From Calditrichaeota bacterium AABM5.125.24 (GTDB taxonomy: Bacteria; Electryoneota; AABM5-125-24; Hatepunaeales; Hatepunaeaceae): a stretch of DNA of 9,946 nucleotides. Below are positions 1 to 6,332 of this stretch, piece by piece; positions within the stretch are counted from its first letter, which is position 1, and each line of letters starts with the position of its first letter. The notes under the pieces were generated by a model that was given only the letters and a program-made list of their open reading frames with translations, ran no database searches and had not been told where the DNA came from. The stretch covers positions 1-9,946 of the forward strand of contig MWJR01000288.1 in assembly GCA_002127415.1 (NCBI GenBank), read 5' to 3'. A program made the translations under genes and the position numbers.

Positions 1-2
1 GC

Positions 3-2312
3 GCTAATGTGTGGATATCTATCGATGACGGCTTATCCTGGGAGGTGCTCCTGCCTCAAGAGCCGGAATACACATACGAGAGTCTGTTCAGCTTCGGCTC
101 AGAATGGGGGATGGGGCCTGGGGTCCCCGGCTGGGCCAGCTATTCGAAGGAGTGGCTTGAGGCCGAGTTCAACCTCGACGATTATGCCGGAGAGGAGGTC
201 CGCATCCGGTGGACCTTCTGCAGCGACCCGGCCTGGTGCACCACCGACGACGCGGACGCCTACGGGTTTCTGGTCGACGAGATGGAGGTGGTGGCTGGAG
301 ACTCAGCAATCTGGTCGAACGACGGCGAGGAACAGGGGAATATGGAACTCAGCACCGGTCAGGCTGAACTGTGGGCAATCACCGACCACGACGCCCACGA
401 GGGCGACTTCTGCGCCCACTGCCGCACCATGGTCACCGTGGATAACGCCCTGGTTTCGCCGCCGCTCGATATCCCCGAAGCGCCGTGGGATCACTCCAGC
501 TTCGACTTCTGGGTCCGCTGCGACACCCATACCCCTTACCCCAACGGCGACTACTTCCGGGTGGAGGTCTCCACCGACGGCGAGGAGTGGGAAGAGATAG
601 TCCACGAACACGGGCGCAACGATGAATGGCGTGAGAACTGGCAATACTTCGGTCCCAACACCACCAACAACCAGAACATCCCCGATTGGAAAAGGGAGCT
701 GGACCTGTCCCAGTTCACCGGTCAGACCGTCTGGCTGCGCTGGAGGTTCCTGGGCGACGCCAATATGAACGAGCCTCAGGGTGAAGGACTCTTTATCGAT
801 GACTTCCGCCTGCTCGGACTCAAGCGCCGCACATTCATCAACGTGCCCGAAGACGCCGAGACCATACAGGGCGCCATCGCCCAGGCCGGCGAAGGGGATA
901 CAATCCTGGTGCAGCCGGGGCTGTATGTTGATAATCTTGACTTCCAAGGGAAGACCCTGGTGGTGGGAAGCCTCTTCTTCACTACCGGAGACCCGGCCTA
1001 CATCGACTCGACCGTAATTGACGGCAACCGGGATGGGCGTGTGGTAAGCCTGGAGAACGAGGAGGGGGAAGGAACGGCGCTGATAGGTTTTACCCTCATC
1101 GGAGGCAATGTGTCTATGGGTGGCGGAATCTATTGCAGGGGTTCCAGCCCGCTGGTGAGCCACTGTGTCATCTCAAACAACACTGTTAACAGCTACGGCG
1201 GCGGGATCTACAGCCATGGAGGCGCCACCCCGACCTTCATCAACTGCATCATCAGCGGGAACCGCGCGGTGCGGTCCGGCGGTGGGATCTACCTCAGGAC
1301 ATCCGCCCCCACATTTATCAACTGCTCCATAACCGGAAACTCCGCCGATCAGGAGGGAGGCGGGTTCTACTGCCGGACTGCTGAACTGACCATAGTTAAC
1401 AGCATACTCTGGAACGACACCCCGCAGGAGATGGTCTTCAGCGACCTCAGCGACCCGAGTGTGGTCACCATCTCCTATTCGGACGTCCAGGGGGGCGAGG
1501 AGGGGATCGTCACCAACGATAATGGCGAGGTCATCTGGGGTGATGGGAACATCGACGAAGACCCGCTGTTCGAAAACGCCGACGAGGGCGACTTCAGCCT
1601 TACTGCGGAGAGCCCCTGCATCGACGCCGGAGATCCGCAGTCAGACCCAGATCCTGACGACACGCGTGCCGATATGGGCACACTGCCCTTTGACCACGGC
1701 GAGCGGGATATTGCTGTTGAACCTGACAGGCTCGACTTCGGCGTGATTGAACCGGGGAACAGCGCTGAGCTGACGGTTGAAATCACCAACATCGACGAGG
1801 GCACTCTGCGCGTGTATTCCCAGACCATCATCCCCGAGGAGACACCATTTGATATCACTGAAGGTGGAGAGCCCTTCTATCTTGCGCTCGATGATATCCA
1901 TACCACGACCGTGACCTTCAATCCCCTCGATGAAGACGATTTCATCGCGACCTTACGCATCGTATCCAACGACCTCGATGAAGATACGGTGGATATTGAG
2001 CTTACCGGAGGCGCATCGGGGGTCGGGTCCGACCGGGAGGTTCTACCGCGGGAGTTCGCCCTCCTGCCAGTCTATCCCAACCCGTTCAACAACGTTGCGA
2101 CGGTGCAGTATGCCCTGCCGACACCTCGCACAGTCTCGCTCAAGCTCTACGACCTTGACGGGCGCGAGACGGCGACCCTCTTCAGCGGACTCGCTGCGGC
2201 AGGTTATCACCAGGCGATCCTGAACGGCGAAGGGTTGACATCCGGGGTCTATATCGTCCGTCTCGAGGCCTCCGGTGAGGTTCGTATGCAGAAGGTGATA
2301 CTCATACGGTAG
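3..2312 (+). CDS. T9SS-sorted secreted protein with jelly rolls and beta-helix (5' partial)
   Basis: The frame is open from the window edge, so the true start lies upstream; 769 residues are visible. Residues 1-100 and about 165-273 are two jelly-roll domains like those after M6 (immune inhibitor A-type) peptidases: 'STDGEEW', then 'LDLSQFTGQTVWLRWRF' and 'FIDDFRLLG'. Residues 278-475 form a right-handed parallel beta-helix opening with 'TIQGAIAQAGEGDTILVQPG', with rungs marked by GGGIY/GGGFY about every 26-27 residues (near 373, 399, 426 and 452). Residues about 570-670 look like a HYDIN/SPD-2 (choice-of-anchor D) domain ('LDFGVIEPGNSAELTVEI'). The C-terminus is a type A T9SS sorting domain with VYPNPFN near 690 and a basic end (KVILIR). 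It is therefore probably exported and surface-attached or released. The visible part has no recognisable catalytic site; an upstream peptidase or other enzymatic domain is possible but unseen. Confidence 0.93.
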   Translation, partial: ANVWISIDDGLSWEVLLPQEPEYTYESLFSFGSEWGMGPGVPGWASYSKEWLEAEFNLDDYAGEEVRIRWTFCSDPAWCTTDDADAYGFLVDEMEVVAGDSAIWSNDGEEQGNMELSTGQAELWAITDHDAHEGDFCAHCRTMVTVDNALVSPPLDIPEAPWDHSSFDFWVRCDTHTPYPNGDYFRVEVSTDGEEWEEIVHEHGRNDEWRENWQYFGPNTTNNQNIPDWKRELDLSQFTGQTVWLRWRFLGDANMNEPQGEGLFIDDFRLLGLKRRTFINVPEDAETIQGAIAQAGEGDTILVQPGLYVDNLDFQGKTLVVGSLFFTTGDPAYIDSTVIDGNRDGRVVSLENEEGEGTALIGFTLIGGNVSMGGGIYCRGSSPLVSHCVISNNTVNSYGGGIYSHGGATPTFINCIISGNRAVRSGGGIYLRTSAPTFINCSITGNSADQEGGGFYCRTAELTIVNSILWNDTPQEMVFSDLSDPSVVTISYSDVQGGEEGIVTNDNGEVIWGDGNIDEDPLFENADEGDFSLTAESPCIDAGDPQSDPDPDDTRADMGTLPFDHGERDIAVEPDRLDFGVIEPGNSAELTVEITNIDEGTLRVYSQTIIPEETPFDITEGGEPFYLALDDIHTTTVTFNPLDEDDFIATLRIVSNDLDEDTVDIELTGGASGVGSDREVLPREFALLPVYPNPFNNVATVQYALPTPRTVSLKLYDLDGRETATLFSGLAAAGYHQAILNGEGLTSGVYIVRLEASGEVRMQKVILIR

Positions 2313-2330
2313 GTGCTCCGCTCGGACAAG

Positions 2331-2361
2331 AGCAGGGGCGATGTTAAACATCGCCCCTGCT
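2331..2361 (+). terminator. Strong hairpin after the first gene, without a T-tract
   Basis: This is a perfect 14-bp inverted repeat (agcaggggcgatgt / acatcgcccctgct) with a 3-nt loop (taa), starting 19 nt after the stop codon. Its position suits transcript termination or 3'-end protection. The sequence after it (gatacatcgg) has no T-run, so it is not a classical intrinsic terminator. It lies between a palindrome half-site (2320-2332) and the paired palindromes at 2371-2427, so it may instead be part of a composite repeat. Confidence 0.5.
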
Positions 2362-2370
2362 GATACATCG

Positions 2371-2427
2371 GCAACCCGGACACTCCTGTCCGGTCTAACC
2401 CCTTCGGACAAGAGTATCCGAGCTACT
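2371..2427 (+). repeat. Paired REP-like palindromes, copy 1 (somewhat degenerate)
   Basis: There are two hairpins. Hairpin A is ccggaca-ctcc-tgtccgg (2376-2393), a perfect 7-bp stem. Hairpin B is tcggaca-agag-tatccga (2404-2421), a 7-bp stem with one C/A mismatch. On the minus strand B is preceded by GTAG (CTAC at 2423-2426), the foot typical of REP palindromes. The matching foot of A has decayed to GCAA (2371-2374). The same A-then-B module occurs at 8306-8399 in inverted orientation, and in both places it lies downstream of a T9SS-cargo stop codon, pointing the same way relative to transcription. A further half-copy of B (gctcggacaagag) lies at 2320-2332. A REPIN/BIME identity is inferred from this architecture; no RAYT transposase gene is in the window. 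Confidence 0.7.
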
Positions 2428-2465
2428 CTGCTGGGGAAACGAATGAGCCAACATTCCCCAGCGGG
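2427..2465 (+). promoter_or_regulatory. Hairpin in the leader of the receiver gene
   Basis: The arms 2427-2438 and 2454-2465 pair over 12 bp, including two G-U pairs; the core gctggggaa / ttccccagc is 9 bp and perfect. They enclose a 15-nt loop. The hairpin ends 9 nt before the Shine-Dalgarno of the receiver gene, so it could affect translation or mark the end of upstream transcription. It has no T-tract. The structure is seen in the sequence; the regulatory role is a guess. Confidence 0.35.
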
Positions 2466-2474
2466 ATTTCAAAC

Positions 2475-2480
2475 GGAGGT
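2475..2480 (+). promoter_or_regulatory. Ribosome binding site of the receiver gene
   Basis: GGAGGT lies 9 nt before the ATG at 2490. This strong Shine-Dalgarno fixes the start of the small receiver protein and argues that the gene is real and translated despite its degenerate phosphorylation site. Confidence 0.8.
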
Positions 2481-2489
2481 CTCCCCACT

Positions 2490-2879
2490 ATGAACAGCTC
2501 TGCGGATAAAAGGATACTGATCGTTGACGACGAAGCTGATGTAATCGTCAGCTTGATCACTCTCTTTGAAGACAACGGCCTCTCTACCAGCTCTGCTATG
2601 GACGGCGGGGACGGCTTTGCCAAGGCGGTTGCTCAGCGTCCCGACTTGATCATCCTTGGGTTAGGTATGCAGGATGAGTCCGGGGTCAGGATGTTCCGTG
2701 ACCTGAAGGAAAACGCAGTCACATCAGCTATTCCGGTCATTATCATCACTGACGTTTCGAGTGACTTCCAGAGCTTCACCCGGCAACTCAAACAGATTCA
2801 ACCTCAAGCTGACCACTTCGAAAAGCCGATCAACAAGGCCCTGCTGCTTGCCAAGACAAGTGAGATATTGCAGAGTTAG
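2490..2879 (+). CDS. Stand-alone response-regulator receiver protein lacking the phospho-Asp
   Basis: This 129-residue CheY-like receiver domain has no output domain. Features that fit the family are the acidic pocket (D13, D14, in 'ILIVDDEADV'), the strand-4 threonine ('PVIIITD', T87), the beta-5 lysine-proline ('FEKPI', K112-P113) and the full (beta-alpha)5 length. The phospho-acceptor aspartate is missing: where the family has L-D-x-x-M-P the protein reads 'LIILGLGMQDESG', giving Gly57 instead of Asp and Gln61 instead of Pro. It therefore probably cannot accept a phosphate in the usual way and may act as a phosphorylation-independent (pseudo-receiver) binding protein in the cytoplasm. No histidine kinase or output partner is adjacent. 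A hairpin-rich spacer separates it from the gene upstream, and it probably has its own transcript or depends on read-through. It could also be a decaying gene, although the frame and RBS are intact. Confidence 0.9.
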   Translation: MNSSADKRILIVDDEADVIVSLITLFEDNGLSTSSAMDGGDGFAKAVAQRPDLIILGLGMQDESGVRMFRDLKENAVTSAIPVIIITDVSSDFQSFTRQLKQIQPQADHFEKPINKALLLAKTSEILQS

Positions 2880-2906
2880 CAGTGGGAACAGTCCAACCCA
2901 CGCGAC

Positions 2907-2940
2907 CCGGCAGTTGCCGGATCGGATCGCAGACTGCGAT
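2907..2940 (+). other. Two adjacent small hairpins after the receiver gene
   Basis: The first is ccggc-agtt-gccgg (stem within 2907-2920). The second is atcgca-gac-tgcgat (within 2926-2940). They begin 27 nt after the receiver stop codon and no T-run follows. They may help end or protect the transcript, or belong to the repeat-rich spacer. The evidence is the inverted repeats only. Confidence 0.35.
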
Positions 2941-2944
2941 TTAA

Positions 2945-2993
2945 ATCCGAAATTCTAAATCCGCAATTCGCAATCCGCAATCCGCAATTGAAA
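2945..2993 (+). repeat. Degenerate 7-bp tandem repeat (atccgca), about seven units
   Basis: Read from 2945 in sevens, the sequence is atccgaa, attctaa, atccgca, attcgca, atccgca, atccgca, attgaaa. Three units are exact atccgca and the rest differ mainly in the middle. This is a short AT-leaning microsatellite-like array in a spacer between a receiver gene and a lipoprotein gene. It is far too short and too regular for a CRISPR array, and no function is evident. It ends just before the probable promoter of the lipoprotein gene. Confidence 0.75.
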
Positions 2994-2997
2994 ACTC

Positions 2998-3027
2998 TTG
3001 CACATCAGGAACTTATTTGTATATATT
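2998..3027 (+). promoter_or_regulatory. Possible promoter of the FN3 lipoprotein gene
   Basis: TTGCAC (2998-3003) and TATATT (3022-3027) are separated by 18 nt, in the only clearly AT-rich stretch of this otherwise GC-rich neighbourhood (about 3011-3034). A transcript starting near 3034 would have a leader of about 120 nt before the ATG at 3154. The match is to a sigma-70-type consensus. Promoters in the FCB group can differ from it, so the exact boxes are uncertain. Confidence 0.35.
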
Positions 3028-3143
3028 ATTAGGATTTCAGGATGGAAGGGACATCATTTCAGGGAGAGAGTGGTGACCTCTTGGCACCCCACAGCTCCCC
3101 TCCTTCATTCAACCACCTTGCCGTAAATGCCTCAACTTAAGCC

Positions 3144-3147
3144 GGAG
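3144..3147 (+). promoter_or_regulatory. Ribosome binding site deciding the lipoprotein start
   Basis: GGAG is placed 6 nt before the ATG at 3154. The in-frame ATG at 3127 has no Shine-Dalgarno before it and would put nine extra residues in front of an otherwise ideal lipoprotein signal peptide. The start at 3154 is therefore chosen. Confidence 0.7.
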
Positions 3148-3153
3148 CATGTT

Positions 3154-6138
3154 ATGAAACGGTTATCTTATCTAATTATCCTCCTCTTGCTGGCTGGATT
3201 TATCGGCTGTGGTGAGGAATCCACCGGGCCGACCGGGCCACGGCCTGCGGCCCCTACAGGATTGACAGCAGAGCCGATCACTGACAGCGAGATTCAGATC
3301 GAATGGGTGGACCAGAGTTCAGGTGCATCCAGCTTCATAGCGGAGCGGTCCGTTGACGGCGGTGAAGGATGGTCTACAGTTGCCGAGCTCCAGGCCGGCA
3401 CCGCTCGCTATACAGATACCGAACTCACCGAAGGGACCGAGTATCGCTACCGGGTCAAGGCCGTCCACGAAGGCAGCACGTCTGATCCCTCCAATGTGGC
3501 CATCGCCCGGACACTACCAAAAGCCCCCACCGACCTCACGGTCACCCACATCACAAGCTCGCAGGCGGACCTGACCTGGACCGATCAATCCACTGTTGAG
3601 GACGGATTCGAGCTTCAGCGCAAGATGAGCGATGAGGGCGAGTCTGAATACCGGACCATCGCCAACCTGCCTGCCGACACCACCTCCCACCAGGACGACT
3701 GGCTGACCGCCGGCAACAGCTACCACTACCGCATCCGAGCCAAACTGGGCGAGCTCAGGTCCGACTGGTCGAACCAGACCCTGGTCACCACACTGACCCC
3801 GCCCGCAGGCCTGACTGCAACCTCGCTGTCCGACAGCTCCATTCAGCTCGGGTGGGTGGACAACAGCACGGACGAAGAGGGATATTTAGTGGAGCGCTCG
3901 GATGACGGCGTGGATTGGACAGAGATTGCCGATCTTCCGGCCGACATAGACAGTTACACCGACAGCGGCCTCGAGGAGGGGACCGTTTACCGATACCGGC
4001 TGAAGGTCTATTTCAGTTACGGTGAGTCCGACCCCTCCGATGCGGTGGAGGCCAGCACCCTCCCGAAGGCGCCGAGCAGCCTCACCGCCCTTCAGGACGA
4101 GGAGACGGTCACCCAGATTAACCTCAGTTGGGTTGACGAATCCGGGACCGAGACCGGGTATCAACTGCAGCGTAAATTTGGCGAACAGTACGTGACCATC
4201 ACCTCCAACATACCAGCCGAGGCGACTGAATATCAGGACGTCGGCCTGGATCTCAGCACCACATACTACTATCGCCTCTGTGCGAGATTAAATGAGTTGA
4301 GCTCGGTCTGGTCAAATGTGGCCGGTGCATCGACCACCACCCGCACCCCGGTGGAGCCTTCCGACCTTGAGGCCGCGGCAACCTCGTCCAGTGAGGTCAG
4401 CCTGAGCTGGGTGGACAACTCCGATAACGAGGACGGCTTCAAGATCCAGCGCAGCCTGGAGCGCCACATCCGTTACGCAACCATCGACACGGTTCCGGCC
4501 AATCAGACAAGCTTCGTAGACCAGGAACTGGATGACCGGATGACTTATTATTACCGTGTCTTAGCCTTTAACGGCTATGGCAATTCCCCTTACTCCAACG
4601 TGGCTGAAGTGACCACGCTGGAAGGCCCGCCCGTAGCACCGACCGACCTCGCAGCCCAAGCCACCCTGTATTCTCAGATCAGGGTGACCTGGACCGACGC
4701 CTCGGATAATGAAACCGGCTTCACACTCGAGCGCAGCCTCACCCCGGGCGAGGGATGGGAGACGATTGCCACCCTTGAAGCCGACACTCAAAGATACACA
4801 GATCAGGGCTTGACACCACTGACAACTTATTATTACCGGATTCACGCTTACAACTTCTTCGGTAACTCCCCATACTCGAACATTGCAGAGGCCACAACAT
4901 TCCTGGCACCCCCCAACGCCCCCAGTAATCTCACCGGTCGGCCGCTTTCCCACCAGGAGGTCGAGCTGAACTGGGTGGACAACGCAGATGACGAGACCGG
5001 TTTCAACGTGGTGCGCCGTGAACCGCCGGCCTATGTCTGGACACATATAGCCCTTTTGGACGCTGACGATACCACCCTCGTCGACCAACTGATCGAGCCG
5101 GACACCCGCTACGCATACCGGGTCAATGCCTTTAATGACGCCGGGGCTTCCGACTGGTCGAATGAGGTTCTGGTTATTGTCCCGGACGCACCGCCTCTGG
5201 CGCCCTGGGACCTGTTCGCTGAGGTCATCGATCTCGTCAATGTCGCCGTCAGCTGGCGTCCAGGTTCGTTCAATGAGGATATGTTCATCCTCGAGCGAAG
5301 AGTCCAGGGGGAAGCCGAGTTTTCCGTTATCGCCGAGGTTAACCGGGGATTCTACTCCTACGAGGACGAGCGTCTTGATCCGGAGACGTGGTATGCGTAT
5401 CGGGTTGTGGCGGTAAATCTGGCCGGCACCTCAGACTATTCCAACGTGGACAGCGCCCAGACCGAATCTCTGGTGGTGATAGACGATGATTTTGAGGAAT
5501 ATGAAGTTGGCGAGCCACCAGGTGGTGCCTGGGAGTATGATTATCAGGATAGTTCATACGCCTGGGTCACTGACGAGGAGGCTCACGGCGGCGACAAGAG
5601 TGTCCACTTCCACGACCCGGACACCAGCAATGGCCCTTACGCTCGGCTCTGGTATCATCACAACGATAACACGGTAACAGTCGGCAATTTTGAACTCTGG
5701 TTGAAGCTCAGTCCGAATGGCTACTTTGGTATATTCGCCGGAACGCCTTCAAACCAGTATGCCTGGTCTCTCCAGTTCAGGGATGACAGCACTCTCTGGG
5801 TTTGGGATGGTGGCGGACTCGCTGATGCAGGCTTTAAGTGGACCGCGAACGAGTGGTTCCACGTTGAAATAGCCTTTGATACCGATGCCAGGTCTTATGA
5901 TGTGGCATTCGACGATGAAGTTGTAGGTGAAGGATTCGCGCTGCCCACCGGTGGGAAGATAAGTCAGTTAATTATCCTCACCTACAACGATGTTTTAATG
6001 GAGGATGCCTGGCTGGATGACGTATATCTTGAGCACGTCATCCCGGAAGAAGAGCTAATCGGCCCTATGCGTTCGAAACCAACATCCGCACCGATGTGGT
6101 TCATCCCGGGAGGTCCACCAACGGTAAGTATCCGCTAA
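3154..6138 (+). CDS. Lipoprotein with eight FN3 modules and a C-terminal LamG/jelly-roll-like domain
   Basis: This is a 994-residue protein. The N-terminus (MKR, a leucine/isoleucine-rich core, then AGFIG-C19) is a type II signal peptide, so it is probably lipid-anchored on the outer membrane or cell surface. Eight FN3 modules follow at roughly 32-120, 123-213, 216-302, 305-394, 400-488, 493-582, 587-676 and 681-770. Each has an early WVD/WTD or similar Trp motif and a late Y-x-Y-R motif (EYRYRV, TYYYRI, RYAYRV). Modules 5 and 6 are the most alike (GNSPYSN plus a shared 14-nt stretch). Residues about 776-962 resemble a concanavalin/LamG-type jelly roll ('DDFEEYEVGEPPGGAWEY' ... 'AWLDDVYL'). 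Unlike the neighbouring secreted proteins it has no YPNPFN sorting domain. The last ~30 residues are proline-rich and featureless. A role in adhesion or glycan binding is inferred from the domains; no enzyme site is seen. Confidence 0.92.
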   Translation: MKRLSYLIILLLLAGFIGCGEESTGPTGPRPAAPTGLTAEPITDSEIQIEWVDQSSGASSFIAERSVDGGEGWSTVAELQAGTARYTDTELTEGTEYRYRVKAVHEGSTSDPSNVAIARTLPKAPTDLTVTHITSSQADLTWTDQSTVEDGFELQRKMSDEGESEYRTIANLPADTTSHQDDWLTAGNSYHYRIRAKLGELRSDWSNQTLVTTLTPPAGLTATSLSDSSIQLGWVDNSTDEEGYLVERSDDGVDWTEIADLPADIDSYTDSGLEEGTVYRYRLKVYFSYGESDPSDAVEASTLPKAPSSLTALQDEETVTQINLSWVDESGTETGYQLQRKFGEQYVTITSNIPAEATEYQDVGLDLSTTYYYRLCARLNELSSVWSNVAGASTTTRTPVEPSDLEAAATSSSEVSLSWVDNSDNEDGFKIQRSLERHIRYATIDTVPANQTSFVDQELDDRMTYYYRVLAFNGYGNSPYSNVAEVTTLEGPPVAPTDLAAQATLYSQIRVTWTDASDNETGFTLERSLTPGEGWETIATLEADTQRYTDQGLTPLTTYYYRIHAYNFFGNSPYSNIAEATTFLAPPNAPSNLTGRPLSHQEVELNWVDNADDETGFNVVRREPPAYVWTHIALLDADDTTLVDQLIEPDTRYAYRVNAFNDAGASDWSNEVLVIVPDAPPLAPWDLFAEVIDLVNVAVSWRPGSFNEDMFILERRVQGEAEFSVIAEVNRGFYSYEDERLDPETWYAYRVVAVNLAGTSDYSNVDSAQTESLVVIDDDFEEYEVGEPPGGAWEYDYQDSSYAWVTDEEAHGGDKSVHFHDPDTSNGPYARLWYHHNDNTVTVGNFELWLKLSPNGYFGIFAGTPSNQYAWSLQFRDDSTLWVWDGGGLADAGFKWTANEWFHVEIAFDTDARSYDVAFDDEVVGEGFALPTGGKISQLIILTYNDVLMEDAWLDDVYLEHVIPEEELIGPMRSKPTSAPMWFIPGGPPTVSIR

Positions 6139-6233
6139 TCCCTGATGAAGGTTTCAGGCGAGGGAGCCTGACACCGCACCATTTACATCTACCAGAACCA
6201 AGACTCACCGATCGGTTCATCAACTCATTTCAC

Positions 6234-6274
6234 AAAAGAGCAGCCGAGACCTGTAAGGCCCGGCTGCTCTTTTT
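6234..6274 (+). terminator. Bidirectional intrinsic terminator between convergent genes
   Basis: A perfect 13-bp inverted repeat (aaaagagcagccg / cggctgctctttt) with a 14-nt loop is followed by a T-run (five T's, 6270-6274). The left arm begins with AAAA, so the minus-strand transcript also ends in a U-run. It lies 95 nt after the lipoprotein stop and about 60 nt beyond the 3' end of the minus-strand gene, so it can serve both convergent transcripts. Confidence 0.88.
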
Positions 6275-6285
6275 ACAATATACAA

Positions 6286-6315
6286 AATCCCCCCCTACGC
6301 CAGTAGGGGGGGATT
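6286..6315 (-). terminator. C7/G7 hairpin, possible terminator of the minus-strand gene
   Basis: The arms aatcccccccta (6286-6297) and tagggggggatt (6304-6315) pair perfectly over 12 bp around a 6-nt loop. On the minus strand the stem ends in ATTTTG, a short U-run, 18 nt after the stop codon of the 6333-8285 gene. A second G7 run (6319-6325) follows ATTAAA on the plus strand. It may be a weak terminator or a member of a dispersed G/C-run repeat family; it is too short a match to decide. Confidence 0.5.
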
Positions 6316-6332
6316 AAAGGGGGGGTGCCAGA

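Noticed and set aside
303..1163. Long open frame (286 codons) on the minus strand
   Set aside because: It lies opposite the well-supported beta-helix gene, has no recognisable domain, and reads as the GC-rich shadow of that gene.
2945..2993. CRISPR-like repeat
   Set aside because: The units are 7 bp with no spacers and there are no cas genes.
3127..3153. Upstream ATG as start of the FN3 lipoprotein
   Set aside because: There is no ribosome binding site, and it would place nine polar residues before an ideal lipoprotein signal peptide that starts at 3154.
5593..5605. 13-mer gacaagagtgtcc inside the lipoprotein gene, identical to the core of the palindrome element
   Set aside because: It encodes a natural G-D-K-S-V-H stretch of the jelly roll, and lacks the outer stem bases and GTAG foot, so chance is the simpler explanation.
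6207..6216. Perfect 10-bp palindrome accgatcggt after the lipoprotein gene
   Set aside because: It is short, has no loop and no second copy in the window; it could be a chance palindrome.
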